Of a DNA stretch of 64,000 nt, positions 1-11,105 are shown one piece after another. Position numbers and translations under genes: made by a program. A model generated the notes under the pieces. It did not search any database, was not told the origin of the DNA, and worked only from the letters and a program-made list of their open reading frames with translations. Position 1 is the stretch's first letter. Each line of letters begins with the position of its first letter. Source of the stretch: Isochrysis galbana (Eukaryota; Haptophyta; Isochrysidales; Isochrysidaceae); the NCBI GenBank assembly GCA_018136815.1, contig CM030934.1, forward strand, positions 5,033,587 through 5,097,586, given 5' to 3'.

Positions 1-14
1 CAAACGCCTGGCGC

Positions 15-3000
15 ATGTATAGCCTTCGTCGCGCTGTCGGTATCATGTCTGTAGTTGCGCGGCTCTCTTTCGCTGCGTATGGGCTACTCAACCGGAGGAC
101 TTTTGGACGACGGCGCTCGGCATTCGTGATATGGGCGGCGCGGAGACGGCCTGCGAAGTGGGAGGCGACACGGGCACTTCTAGAGAAGGTCATGGGCAGT
201 CGACGCCACGCAATATTCAGAGCCTGGTATGCACGTACAGCCCGACACACACACATTTTCAGGTTGATGTGTTATCGTTTGGTATGGCGTTCCTGGCGGC
301 GACGGTCGGTATCGCGAAACGCTAACCTATTTCTTACGCTCAAGGCAGATGCTGCACCTCATGAGCATCGCTGTGCATTACGGCGCTGGCGGCGAAATGC
401 CTGGTGCCGTTCCACTGCAGCCCGCCTTCTAGCACCAACCGGGGCCGTCTTGCTCGCCAGGCGGCGGGTCGCATGGCGAGCGTGGTGTGATAAGGCAACG
501 CGATATGCATCATCGCGTGAGATTAGCCATGTTTCAGAGCTAGCTGAAGCACGCATGGCCAACGCGTGTCGCGCAGCGGCACTGGCTCGGCTGAGAGAGT
601 TCGCGGCTTCTTGCGCTCGGGTGCATCAGGCATTCGAGGCAGGCCACAAGAGAAGGGTGCGCTCATGCTGGTTGGACTTTAAGGAGGGCTGCTTGTCGCG
701 CCGGAGGCTTTTGCGTGATGTGCCCGTGCAGCTTGCACGACGACGAATGGCCCGAGAAAGCCATCGCCGTGGTATGACCAAAATCCCGTCGCTCGGCCCG
801 CCTCTCTCCGGCGCCATGGCTCTCTTAGGCAAAGGGCTCGATGCGGAAGGGCGAGCACAAATAGAAAGTAGAAGCTTGCGCCGCTCGTCGCCAATGCTCC
901 TGCGTCGACGCCGCCCCTTGCCTGCAGCACGCTCAGAGACCGCCACGGTATTGCTCGTGCATCCCTCGGATGTACCAGCCAGGCAGTTTGATGCGAGTTC
1001 ACACGTGATGTACAGAGCCTCGGTACAAGGTCATGCGTCAATCAGCGATACGGGGCTACTGCACTACGCTCCTCCTCTATTGGCATTCGCCGTCTCATAC
1101 ACTTGGCGTTCGGGCTGGGAAGTGCGCTTGTCGCTCGCAGCTTGGCGCCAACTTACCTATCTGTTGACTCAGATCGCCCGCCTTCAATGTATGCAGAACC
1201 TTCGCCGTCTCGTGGCACGTGTAGCAGCGGCACGGCGGCACGCAGAGGTGTGTGCTTTAGCCGAACGCCTTGCGTACACAACGGATAGCAGGCGTGTCGC
1301 GGCGGGACTCAACGCCTTTACAGCCAATGCATTTCGAATAGAAAGCAAGTGCCATGGTGATCGTTGTGCGGCAGCGTTTCGTTGGACACTTCAGTCGCGT
1401 GCACTACTCCAGCGCCTCGCCGAGCGCCGGGAGCGCGAGTGCAAACTCGCCGCGGCTACCCGTGCTATCACGGCTTATCGCCGCCGGAAAGGCCGTGCAG
1501 CCGCCCTTAGGCAATGGCGGCAACGGCGTCTAGCTGTGCCTGCGCGTGCCCTTGGTGTGCTTTGTCGGCGAGCCCGTTTAGCTCGCGGTTTGTGCTGCGT
1601 GGCCCACGCCGCTCTTGAGCATCGCTCGGCCGTGGTTCGGGCTTCTTCTGCTACAGTTGCATCGGCGCAGAATGCCACTGCCGCTGCTTTTGCGGAGTGG
1701 CGACGGCGAATCGCCAACGGCACAGTCTCCTTTTCGCCCCGGCTTACCACTGCCGCCGTGGTCCGTCCACTGCGTATGCGTATGCATGCGTTTCGCCTTT
1801 GGTCCCAATTGATTGCTCGCCCGGATGGCCCCACACGCGCGAAGGCTGCGGCGTGGGCACGCCGCAAGGAGCTCTCTCGTTTTCTGCTTGCATTGCGTGA
1901 GGCTGAAGCGGAAGGGTGGGCGCGCCGCTTTCGTCAGTTGGCTACCCTTCGGCTTGTGCGGAGCCGGCACGGCGTGTGGCTACGCGAGGCGACCGGGCGC
2001 TGGCGTGAGTGGGCCACGGCGCGGCATGACTCGTCCGTCATGATATACCGGACGCGCCTGCGCACACTTTGGGTGCGCTGGAACGGCAGGCTTGTGGCGC
2101 GACGCTTGTTGGGTGCATGGGCCCTTGTTTCACACTCACTTGATGGTCGGCGATGTCCGCTGGTGGCATATCGAAGACGGGAGCAGGGCGACAAGTGCAC
2201 ACCACATGCTGATCGCACAACTGCACCTATACATTTGTTGCTATCCTACCATGTTTATGTCCGCGCCATTCATCGTGCTTGCCGCACGTGGCACATAGCG
2301 GCCACAGAGCGAGCCTGGACGGCCGACGCAAAAGTGATGGCGGATATGCATTACAAGCAATGTGTTTTTGCCATGACGATGGGCACCCGCAGCAAGTTGT
2401 ACCGACGCGTCTCTCAGGAGCGGATTGCGCGCGCGTCTGCGATTTCCACACATTTCCGCCGATTGCGCCCTTCCTTCAATCTGTGGAAAGGGAGGGTGCA
2501 CGTAGCTATTGAGGCCGAGGCAAACACCATTCGAAGATGTCGCCTCACGGCTACCTTGCGCAAGTGGCGGCGACAAGCGGTGCTGCGATTGCGGCTGCAC
2601 CAAGCCGCAGGTGGTGCTACAGCTTCACGCCTTTCTTTGATTCGCGGCGCGTTCGGCCGCCTCGCGAGACACCAAGTAAGAGGCCAGCAACGGGTCCTGC
2701 AAGTGGCGTGGGATATATATGTTGCGATGGTTGAAAAGGCCGCATTCACGCGCATCTACGAGGTTGCCCGGCGGAGAGCGCATCTCTATGAGGCTGCAGC
2801 CGGTTTCATTGCTGGTTGGCAGCGTCCAGCAATGATTCGACAAGCGCTTGGGCGATGGGCACAAGCGGTAGGCCATTGGAGCAAGCTTCGTTGGATCATC
2901 CCTCTTGGAAGGGTGATGCTCCGGCGGCATGCGTACGCTCGAGCGATGCGAGGCTTTGCAGCCAGCTTGGACCTTGCATATCTGCGCGATTCCGCCTGCC

Positions 3001-4169
3001 GTGCTATGCGAGCCATTCAAGTGCGCCGCACTGCCGCTGCTCTTAGCATTCTGCACAAGGCTGCCCGTGTCGGTATGCTTCGTGAGACGATTGCAGCGGC
3101 TGCAGAGCGCACGAGGCGTTTCCACCTGCTGCGCCGGGCCTGCCGCCAGCTCGTTGCTTATGCTGGGCGCAATCGGCTGCGTCGTCACACTGATCACGAA
3201 CTTGGGCTACTTGCAGCGAGCGTTTTCAAGCGGGCCGCGCGACGTAGTTCGCTGCGTCATTGGCGAGAAAGGTCGGCTCACCGATCTCGCACTGCGGGGC
3301 GGCTTGCAGTGCATTCGCACCTGCAGCACGAGCATGCCACTTCGGCCGCTGTTCGCAAGCTCGCAATGTGGGCGTCCGCGCGGCGACGGTTTGCGCTCTC
3401 TCTTGAAGTCGCGGCCTCTCACGCAAGACTAGGGTCCTTGCTCAGCACACTCTCGACGCTTTCTGCCCTTGCGCGTGCTGCCGCGCGTGCCTATAGACAA
3501 CGACAGGAGCTCACACGCCATGCACGACAGGTAGCCATTGCACGTGCCGTCTGTGCATGGCGCCGTCTCGAGGGCAAATCGAGTCACCAATGGCGGTTGC
3601 TGCAGTCTTCCGCTCGCCTTTGCGCTAACGTAGTCCTCCAGAATAGGTGGCTTGCGGTTTTCGAACGATGGGCGTCAAACACAGCTATCGCCCGCGCTCA
3701 TGTCTCCTATTCTACTCGCCAATCGGCCTTGCATCAGCGTTCTGCTTTCCGTCGTTGGTTGAGCGTGGCCTCAAGGCATCGGGTAGATGCAGAGTTGCTT
3801 GAGTTGCGCCGAAAAGCTCTGCGCGAGGCTGACTTGCAAGTAGCCGTGGCGACTCTCTACTTGAATGCAAAGCGAGCATTGCGCGTTGCGACATTGAACC
3901 GGCGACACGACCGTCGAAGACGCTTTTTCGTCATGTTGAGAGAGTACACCCACTCCAGTCAGACGCGTGAAGTCCACCGGCGCCGTGCCTCTATTGCAGA
4001 ACGCTATTGGGCACACCGCATGAGACTGCTTGCGCTATGTCGACTACGGCGTCATGCTCTAGTCGCCCCCCTCCTCACCGCGGACGTCACATGTGGATCG
4101 CCCACACTTGCTGTGTGGCAAGCGGTGCGCGGCATGCTGGACGATGATTTCGCGTGGAACTCAAAGTGA
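15..4169 (+). CDS. Sfi1-like centrin-binding repeat protein (5' partial)
   Basis: A single open frame of 1384 residues. It is still open upstream of the first ATG to the window edge, so the true start may lie outside. The protein is extremely Arg/Ala-rich and carries dozens of irregularly spaced units with a hydrophobic-x-x-Trp core, such as AIFRAWYAR, ALRRWRRNAW, ALRQWRQRR, AFAEWRRR and AFRLWSQL. That is the signature of Sfi1 spindle-body repeats, which form one long alpha helix and bind centrin at centrosomes and basal bodies. No catalytic or membrane segment is visible. In a flagellated alga the expected site is the basal-body apparatus (inference). It is unusual in being uninterrupted by introns over 4.1 kb, unlike several neighbours. 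The family call rests on repeat pattern only; myosin-IQ-like proteins are the main alternative, but no motor domain is present. Confidence 0.68.
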   Translation: MYSLRRAVGIMSVVARLSFAAYGLLNRRTFGRRRSAFVIWAARRRPAKWEATRALLEKVMGSRRHAIFRAWYARTARHTHIFRLMCYRLVWRSWRRRSVSRNANLFLTLKADAAPHEHRCALRRWRRNAWCRSTAARLLAPTGAVLLARRRVAWRAWCDKATRYASSREISHVSELAEARMANACRAAALARLREFAASCARVHQAFEAGHKRRVRSCWLDFKEGCLSRRRLLRDVPVQLARRRMARESHRRGMTKIPSLGPPLSGAMALLGKGLDAEGRAQIESRSLRRSSPMLLRRRRPLPAARSETATVLLVHPSDVPARQFDASSHVMYRASVQGHASISDTGLLHYAPPLLAFAVSYTWRSGWEVRLSLAAWRQLTYLLTQIARLQCMQNLRRLVARVAAARRHAEVCALAERLAYTTDSRRVAAGLNAFTANAFRIESKCHGDRCAAAFRWTLQSRALLQRLAERRERECKLAAATRAITAYRRRKGRAAALRQWRQRRLAVPARALGVLCRRARLARGLCCVAHAALEHRSAVVRASSATVASAQNATAAAFAEWRRRIANGTVSFSPRLTTAAVVRPLRMRMHAFRLWSQLIARPDGPTRAKAAAWARRKELSRFLLALREAEAEGWARRFRQLATLRLVRSRHGVWLREATGRWREWATARHDSSVMIYRTRLRTLWVRWNGRLVARRLLGAWALVSHSLDGRRCPLVAYRRREQGDKCTPHADRTTAPIHLLLSYHVYVRAIHRACRTWHIAATERAWTADAKVMADMHYKQCVFAMTMGTRSKLYRRVSQERIARASAISTHFRRLRPSFNLWKGRVHVAIEAEANTIRRCRLTATLRKWRRQAVLRLRLHQAAGGATASRLSLIRGAFGRLARHQVRGQQRVLQVAWDIYVAMVEKAAFTRIYEVARRRAHLYEAAAGFIAGWQRPAMIRQALGRWAQAVGHWSKLRWIIPLGRVMLRRHAYARAMRGFAASLDLAYLRDSACRAMRAIQVRRTAAALSILHKAARVGMLRETIAAAAERTRRFHLLRRACRQLVAYAGRNRLRRHTDHELGLLAASVFKRAARRSSLRHWRERSAHRSRTAGRLAVHSHLQHEHATSAAVRKLAMWASARRRFALSLEVAASHARLGSLLSTLSTLSALARAAARAYRQRQELTRHARQVAIARAVCAWRRLEGKSSHQWRLLQSSARLCANVVLQNRWLAVFERWASNTAIARAHVSYSTRQSALHQRSAFRRWLSVASRHRVDAELLELRRKALREADLQVAVATLYLNAKRALRVATLNRRHDRRRRFFVMLREYTHSSQTREVHRRRASIAERYWAHRMRLLALCRLRRHALVAPLLTADVTCGSPTLAVWQAVRGMLDDDFAWNSK

Positions 4170-4420
4170 AGTAAGAGTGACAACGTGGTCCCTGCTATAT
4201 GCATCGGAAAGCTACACCTCTAAGTATCCTCGATGTGCCTCGTTCCATTGCTTGCGCAACGCGCGCCGTCGAGTTCGTATATCGTGGTGTAGCTTGTCGT
4301 GAGGTGCACATAAACCCATCCTTCACCCCTCTTTGTACCAATCGCCAATCGCCAACTGCCTTTCTTATTAGCCTTTCTTTTACCCCTCTACGTCCAACTA
4401 AGTTTATACTACAACGAACT

Positions 4421-4960
4421 CAACCTACTTTTTTAAGTGGGGGTCAATGGTCAATGGGGGCCTCGCGCCCCCCTCTCTGCATCGCGGACACCCCCCGGGG
4501 TGGGCCCGTACAATCAACCCCAGCCCCTGCCCTTTGGCAGGGCGGCTGAGCAATCATCAATCTGGCCCAAACCCCTCGTGGGCGCGGGCCGCGAGCTGCA
4601 CTCCCACGCACGCATGAGAGGGTGCAACCTCAGGTTTGGTTGTTTTTTTGGCAAGTGCCCCCCATGTGAACGGTAAAATAGCCGGGAGGGGTGTGACAAA
4701 AAAAGGGAACCTCGAGTTGCACCCTCTTGGGCCTGCCCTCGTACTGACCCCCCCCCCCCACTTGCCTGGTCGCCAGGCAGACAGGGGACTCAGGGAGGCA
4801 CCCAGGGCCAGCGAGGCGAGCGTGGTAGGGAGAGGGGTGGCCAGGGGCTGAGCCCTAGCCTCCACTGCCCCCTGAGCTGCCCTTGTTGGCCCTCTTGGCG
4901 CCCCTGAAGGACCTCTGAGAGCAGGCCGTGGCGCGCCGCATGGCGACGCGCCGCAGGCAG
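4421..4960 (+). repeat. Dispersed repeat family A, copy 1
   Basis: It starts with caacctactt and continues through aagtgggggtcaatgg, a C-rich block and a shared 3' stretch around gcgccgcatggcgacg. The same sequence in the same order and orientation occurs at 20756-21165. Only the first 50 bases or so recur at 37025-37075 and 25359-25400. No protein-coding capacity is convincing. It is a moderately old, non-coding interspersed repeat of unknown class. Bases 4170-4420 upstream hold nothing I can identify. Confidence 0.8.
4617..4727. mobile_element. Small TIR insertion (MITE-like) inside repeat A
   Basis: Perfect 12-bp inverted termini, agagggtgcaac (4617-4628) and gttgcaccctct (4716-4727), bound about 111 bp of T-rich sequence. 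Copy 2 of repeat A (near 20940) lacks this block: cacgc is followed almost directly by gggcctgcc, so the paralogue acts as an empty site. No clear target-site duplication is visible and no ORF is present, hence a non-autonomous element of unassigned superfamily. Confidence 0.6.
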
Positions 4961-5599
4961 GCAGAGAGGTGGAAGAGAGTGGCCCGTCGAGCTGCGCTAT
5001 ATCGAGCTCATGCAGGTGTCGAACACGCGATGACTACAGGCTCATAGGCAGAGGGCCGTTCGATCGAGCCGGCAGCTGACGCGGTCGTGAAAGGGTCGTT
5101 GATTGTTGGGAAGATGTCTGACAGATCATAGTAAGAGTCGGGTCTGAGAGTGTCGGCCATCGGGCGCTACGAGCGATGAGGTAGGCCGGAGGTCGGAGGA
5201 TTGCGACGCGTGGCGTCGGAGAGTAGAGACGAGGCTAGCTAGCGAGCTAGTGGAAGAGAGGGAGAATGAGAATGAGAGCTTCTTAGGTCCGAGGTAGACA
5301 CGGGAGACTACAACGAATGGACTCAAAAAGTCTGAGGGCACAGAACCACACAAACTAAACCAAACGGGGCGAAAACTAACCACACCTGGATGGACGGCCA
5401 GGCGTCGGCACCAGGGCAACTTAGCAACGCGCAGACATGCGACAGAGGGGTCGGCACAACGAGGGCAGACCTCGCTGGGGAGCTACGACCGATGGACGAG
5501 AGAAGACAGAAGACGGTCATGGAACATTTGATGACATCGAGAGAAAGTAAGAGAAGAGGCAGAACACCAATCGACGAGACCTTAAGGCTCAAAATAACC

Positions 5600-5690
5600 C
5601 ACAGGTTAGAAGTAAAAGTCTGTTATCGTATGGAATACGACACTCCCCGACTAAATTCGAGTCGTCCCGACGAGCGGCATGGAAAGAGAA
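5600..5690. repeat. Decayed Ty3/gypsy LTR-end / polypurine-tract remnant
   Basis: The stretch ggaatacgacactccccgac, followed by a taaattcgag-type block, matches the junction at 39246-39295, where the gypsy 3' LTR (ending aatacaaca on the plus strand) meets its polypurine tract. The match covers about 45 bases and is diverged. The surrounding 4961-5768 region has no supported gene; it is purine-rich near its 3' end. Confidence 0.4.
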
Positions 5691-5768
5691 CAAAGCAACC
5701 GAAACAGAAGAAATCCAGAATTATAACAACAAGGCGAGAGAAACCAAAAATAACCGAGAAACCAAACG

Positions 5769-6416
5769 TTGAAGGCGACGCTTGAAATAGAAGATGAGAG
5801 CACCCGTGGGCCCTTTGAGCACAAATTCGGAAGCTTGACGCGGCAACCTATTTGTACGCATCATCCCGTGAGCGACAGAGCCATGATGAGCGAGAGGGAG
5901 GTCGACACTCGCCGCACCGAGCTCCGGAAGCATTTCCATGAGGCGCGCAATGGCTATACGACGAAGGGGGGCCAGAGGCGGCCAATAATGCCGTGGGAGC
6001 ACGTCCCAAGCGGGGTCGACGCTCGTCGAGCAGAACAAGAGAGGCGGGTTCAACGGGCAATCAAGATAGCCAAGATGATGAAGAGCCCGACCGGGGACCC
6101 CAACGTGGAGCTGACCGAGATGGAGACGATGGCGGCGAAACTCGAGGCGATCAGCGCCCACAACGACTTCATGGCCATCAGTATGAGGCTACGCCCAGAG
6201 CCAATGCGACAAGGATACGCACTCTGTTCACTGTCAGAAGACTCATCGCTGCGGTGCGGCGAATCATACACTCATTCCCACCATCTACCTCCACAATCTT
6301 TGCCGACACCCGGTGCTTTGTGTCAATCAAACAAAGCCTGCGCCAAGGTGAGGTTATCAGCGGGCTCATGGCTCATGGCTCATGGCTCATGGGGCATCCT
6401 CTCCAACTCCAACTAG
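5769..6416 (+). CDS. Hypothetical charged protein (weak)
   Basis: I do not recognise this ORF. Its middle part (about residues 38-135, from the Met-Met at 5883) has protein-like, charged composition with likely helices (for example RRTELRKHFHEARNGY and IKIAKMMKSPTGDPNVELTE). The last 60 residues look like non-coding sequence and end in a tandem of ggctcat units at 6362-6391, so a splice site probably lies near 6190. A start at 5883 (MMSEREVD) is as plausible as 5769. There is no domain, signal peptide or membrane segment. It could be an exon of a longer gene, or spurious. Confidence 0.25.
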   Translation: MKATLEIEDESTRGPFEHKFGSLTRQPICTHHPVSDRAMMSEREVDTRRTELRKHFHEARNGYTTKGGQRRPIMPWEHVPSGVDARRAEQERRVQRAIKIAKMMKSPTGDPNVELTEMETMAAKLEAISAHNDFMAISMRLRPEPMRQGYALCSLSEDSSLRCGESYTHSHHLPPQSLPTPGALCQSNKACAKVRLSAGSWLMAHGSWGILSNSN

Positions 6417-6598
6417 GCGGAGTTTGCGGGCGTCGGTGTCCAGATAGTTTTGAGGGACTCTGGAGTTCTCATCGTACGACTCAAAGACAACAGATGCTAC
6501 GGATTCCTCGGGTCACCCAAAATAAAACTATAAACTACGGAGATCACATATGTCCAGGCGACCAACAGACCTATCAACGGAAGGGGAGTTTCTTCATT

Positions 6599-6672
6599 CT
6601 AGCAGGGTGGGAATAAATGAACGCTTCTTGCGTTGTCGCGCCCCCGGGCTCTGCGGGGGTTTCTGTAGGTAA
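6599..6672 (+). repeat. Hairpin/TTTCT module, dispersed family D
   Basis: This segment reads ctagcagggtggg, then taaatgaacgcttctt, then a C-run, gggctctgc and ggggtttct. Its first half recurs inverted at 20569-20601. Its second half resembles 29525-29560, where aagctttcttgcccc is followed by a GC hairpin and ggggtttctta. Bases 6417-6598 and 6673-7144 show no gene; 7110-7132 is a short cat trinucleotide microsatellite. Confidence 0.45.
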
Positions 6673-7144
6673 AGCTGCACCCGCGTCCCGCAGCTACTCG
6701 TCGCCATCGGCTCCGTGAAGCCGCCGACATTCCTAGTTGTAATTATTTTATTCATGCGGAATCCATGGACACCCAGGTGAGATAGAAAATAGTGGTTAAA
6801 AAGAGTGAGTGACCGGGCTAGAGAGAGTGGCGACCCCTATGAGTGCAAGGCGTGCACTCCTCCCAAGCTGAGGAGGAGAGCCCGTAACGAAACTCCGCGC
6901 GCGTCGGCCCTTGTGGATGCAAGGCGTGCACCCCCCAAGCGGAGGGTGTGGTACCGGATGAAGGCAAGCCGCCTGGGCACGGGCTTTCTCGATAGAGCTT
7001 GTCGCCTAGAACGACCTTTCTCCGTGTACACCGACTCAGGCCCGCTGGTACCACTTCATCTTATGTGGGGAGGCAAGAAACCCCGCCGCCCCACCAGTGG
7101 GGGGGAGACGCTGCATCATCATCATCATCATCACCTTACATTCA

Positions 7145-10100
7145 TCACGCACACCACTTTGGCACTTGCACTTGTTGCGAACTGTCGCCTCCAAGCATGC
7201 ACAAGAAGGGCGAATAATGCTCATCGAGCAGCTCATTCAGCGGCACCATTAGGTATGCGCCGCGGGCACGTTCACATGAAGGATCCCTATTGTGATATTG
7301 TGTGGAGGCACAAGAGGGCGACGCGCTGATGTTGGAAAGTGCCCAATAAGCCACCGGTGGATACGATGCTCGTGCCGCAGTCAGACGAAACAATAGGGCG
7401 TTCCTGGGTGGTCTTCCTCTAGATTCGGCCTCCCTCGCAGGCCCGCGCAAAATCAATCGCCGCCCAGCTTGCCTCTTGGAGGCCTTGCGCTTAGCGGGCG
7501 GCGGTGAGGGCGGGAACGCCGCTTGATCCGCAACCACCCATGCTCCTGGCGCATCTGCGGACTCGAGCGCAAACATCTGCAAATCCACAATCCCAGCGGA
7601 GCCTTTGGGCCCATGAGGCGTCTGCTCGTGCACACGGTCCTTTCTGCTCTTTGTACATGTGCATGGGGGCTGCTCATCTATTGGTCTCAACCACCATCGC
7701 AGTAGTAACTTGACGTCGCCTGATTTCGACTCCATTTTTGCTAAGGGTGGCTGGTTGTCAGCGTGGACTAGCTCGAGCGGCATCCCGTCATTTCGTAGCG
7801 CTTCCAGCGAGTCCCCAAAGACGCCCACAACCATTCCGGGACGGTCCATCGCCTCTAGGTACAGTGGCTGCCGAGCATCGGCAATGACTGCGGTGCCTCC
7901 TCTTGCTGTCGCAGGAGCAGGTGCAAGTCTCCAGCTGGCGCGGCTAGTGCCATCAGAGCCCCCCTTGCGGGCTTTGCGCGTCGGCAAGACCAAAGGCTCG
8001 GCGGTCAGCTCAATCGTTCGCCTAGGACGGTCGCCGCCGTTCGAGAAGTGACCAGCCTCTTCCGCAGCATACGATACGACAAAGTCTGAAGACTCGTCCG
8101 GTGACCTGATGGGGCTTACATCATCACACGGGCAAGCGAGCTCGATTGTGCGCAACGATGTCCGTGCAGAGGTTGGTACTGGAGCCGCCCACGTTTCTGG
8201 AGCTGCCGATAACGGTGCGAAGAATCGCCGATCCCCGTCAGTGAGTGCGGCTAGGAGAAGTGGGCCGTAAAACAAGCCGTGGAGCTCCGAGTTTGGTGCC
8301 ACCCGGCGCAGGCTGAGGCGTGGCCAAAGATGCAGGCGGAGCGACGCGCCGCCTGTTAGCCTGGCCCTGAGCATCGAACCCGCTCGTGGCCGAGGAAGAA
8401 GGCCGTCCTGCTTCTCCTTTTCAGCCACCATGAAAGCGTGTGCGGCGCGCGCCCAATTGGGCACGCGTATACATACATCGACCATCGTGGAAGGCATTCG
8501 CGCGGATGTATGGGGCTCGATCAAGCGGCTAGCACTGATGGTCAATGTCAAAGGCGGATCAGTTAGGCCGTCGACGACGACGATCTCGCCCGGCACATCT
8601 CCCTCCAAGCGAAGTGCGAGTCCTGCCCCAGCCCACCGCACTACACTCGGCACAAGCTGCAAGATGTACATGGCCGGCAAGCCGAGATCGCCGGCAACGC
8701 TTGTAGGGGCCGATTGCGACGGCGCCGTCCACCACACTGCGTGGTGCAGCCTCGCAAAGGCTTCTACAGCGGAGCCCATGCAGCACCAAAAGTGGTGCTC
8801 GGTATCCGACCATCGCTTTGCGCCGCCAGCCTTTGAGACTCCACCGCCTAAGGGCATCATGTAGAGCAGTGCACCAGGTTGCACTCCGCGTTGCGTGCCA
8901 AGTACACTGTTGTACAATGCTCGCTCGAACCAGTCGCACAGAGAAAGAAGCGATCGAAGCGCCCGTGGAGAGTCGTGAATGCCATGCGCGGCGGCAGTGT
9001 GCCATCGCATCATCTTGGTTGACAGGATCATGGCGTTGTGGGTGACGCAGGATTCCTAACGGTGGGAAGTGCCAAGCACTCATCATTACAGCTAAGCAGG
9101 CGGTGGTGCGGAGCATCTGCCGTGGCGGTAGGCGAAACCCGCCCTACTCCACGGATCGGATGAACCTGGCCAAACCCAAAGCTCCAATCCTCGCAATGAA
9201 GTCTTACGCCGCGCCGAACAGAGGAGGTGCTGTGGAAGCTGACAAAAGGGCGCACCTGATGGTCATGCGCCACCCAATTGCGTTCACCGCGATGTTGCAA
9301 GCTGCTCGCGACCATATCCACTGGCGCACGCCATTCCTCCTGGAACGAAGAGCCCCCCGTCAGATAGACGTAGGCCCGTTGTAGCTCACGCCAAAAGGCC
9401 TCGCTTGCACCTCTCGCTCGCTCCTCGCCGCTGGTGAGGAAGAGCTCCGCAGCGCCAAGGATGTATGCCATTTGAGCATTTGCGTGCATTCCCGTGAAGG
9501 CACCGTCTGCGACTGCCATCTCTTCCTTGCTCTGAGGCTCGTGGACAGCGGGCTCATCCTCAGCTCCGAATCCGGTGAGACCCGCATCGAGCGCGCTCGC
9601 GCTCGCTTCAGAATCTTGCGCGAAACGCGCGGCGTCGTGAGGTATTTGCGAATGCCTGTCGGGGCGGGGTGAATGCAGCTCGTTCGCATACGCAAGGGCG
9701 CCAGTGAAGCAGCGGCGATCGAAGAGAGCGGCAGCATCAAGCCATGTGGCATTTCTTGTGGTGCGCGCGAGCAGAACGTACACTTCAGAGAGGGCGCCCA
9801 CCTCGTAGTTCAGCCCCTCCGTCCAATGCGCCTCTCCATGCCGGCGTCGGGACAAGCGAGCGCGGTCGTAGACCCACTCAGCCATTCCTAGGGCAAGCGG
9901 CAGCGCACCGGGAGTGCCGAGTGCTTCATGCTGCGTCAACAACCCGGAGAGGACCTTTTGCGTGGCGTAGTGGGGCACCCAAATGTTGCACTTGTCGGGC
10001 GCGGCGCACCCGAGTCCCTCGGACTTTTCGAATTCAAGCACTGGGAAAGCTGCTAGGTATCCCTTGCGACCAGCTGCGGTGTGGGCTCTGGCGCACTCCG

Positions 10101-10785
10101 CCAGTGTGGAGACGGCCGAGCGCGAAGCTTCCGCTAATGCCCCGCCGAGTTCGGGCCCCGCTCCACCGCTGCCACCAGCTGCCGCCGCAAGAGCTGCCCC
10201 TGCAAGCCAGTGCCCAACGAAATGGCCGCGTATACCCGCACCGGGCGATTCCCAGCCACCGTACGGGCGTGCATGGGCTGGCTGGGGCACTCCGGCAGTC
10301 TGGCGGAAGGACCAAAGAAGGCGGTCGATAGAGAGCGATGCGAGGAACTGGGCGTTCGTCAGCGATGCGTCCGCGAAGGGCCCTCCAGGCAGCAGCTCGA
10401 GAGCAGAGGGTGCAAAGGGCACCAAGCGACGCCGACGGCGTGGCCCCAAAGTCGAGCCCTCTTCGAGGCGGCCTCCGGCCGGGATGGGAAGCAAGCGCAG
10501 TTGCTGCTCTGGTGCACCCCGTCCGCCCGGATGTTGGCGCCAGCGGAGCGGCCCAGCATAGCGTGAGCATGTGGCCAAGAGGGGCATCGAGGTCTGTCTG
10601 GGAAGCTGAGGAGTGGAGGGAACGAGGAGCTCGGTCGGCTCGAGATGGGGAATGATCAACGAGGTGCGGGAGGCAGGGTGGCGCTGCGACTTCGGCGCCA
10701 CTGAGAAGATCCGGTGGCACGTGATGAGCAGAGCCAAGAGCACCGCAGAGCCCGCGAGGAGCAGCTGCCGCTCGCGGGGAGCCAT
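7145..10785 (-). CDS. GH127 (DUF1680) beta-L-arabinofuranosidase-like glycosidase
   Basis: Two exons, 10785-9274 and 9055-7145, are joined in phase 0 by a 218-bp GT-AG intron, giving about 1140 residues. I start at the ATG at 10785 because it opens an N-terminal hydrophobic signal/anchor (LLLAGSAVLLALLITC) and upstream sequence is only a C-run. Family landmarks appear in order: FLASLSIDRLLWSFR, PYGGWESPGAGIRGHFVGHW, GYLAAFPVLEFEKSE, WVPHYATQKVLSGLL, YLTGGSSFQEEW, then across the intron ESCVTHNAM, FERALYNSVLGTQRG and YMMPLG, ending with YLMVPLNELLDEHYSPF. Known members hydrolyse beta-L-arabinofuranosyl linkages in glycans; secretion or membrane anchoring is inferred. It is longer than the usual 600-850 residues because of Arg/Pro-rich linkers near the C-terminus, which could hide another intron. 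The donor choice is set by reading phase; a GT at 9287 is out of phase. Confidence 0.82.
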
Positions 10786-10849
10786 CCCCCAGCCCACCCC
10801 TCGCCGGTCCTTCCCCTCTTCAGTGGCTTTGGCTCTCTCTCTATGCGTG

Positions 10850-10975
10850 TGGGGGGGAAGGAAGGGGCGGGGGGGGGAGGGGGGCGGGGGGGGGGCCGGG
10901 GGGGGCGGGAAAGGGGAGGGGGGAGACGGAAGAAGGGGACGGACGCGGAAGAGGGGGAAAGGCGGGCTAGACGGC
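10850..10975 (-). promoter_or_regulatory. Pyrimidine-rich tract upstream of the GH127 start
   Basis: On the minus strand this is an almost pure C/T tract just 5' of the GH127 ATG. A comparable tract (12076-12205) lies just 5' of the GH27 ATG, and another (31060-31160) precedes the Zn2Cys6 gene. A 5'UTR or promoter role is inference only. Confidence 0.3.
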
Positions 10976-11105
10976 AAAAATAGATCGGACTCATACGACT
11001 GCTGCTATGTACTCTATTTATATTCGAGTGCGGACAATACTCGACACATCGACACTGGTGTTGTAGCAGAGAGACCTCTCCCCGGTGCTTGGAATGTATT
11101 CGCAC

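Noticed and set aside
626-3432. Minus-strand and alternate-frame ORFs of 100-190 residues inside the Sfi1-like gene
   Set aside because: High GC keeps several frames open; none shows domain features, while the 1384-residue frame has a consistent repeat pattern.
7110-7132. cat trinucleotide run as a His-tract coding region
   Set aside because: A simple microsatellite in a frame with no other protein character.
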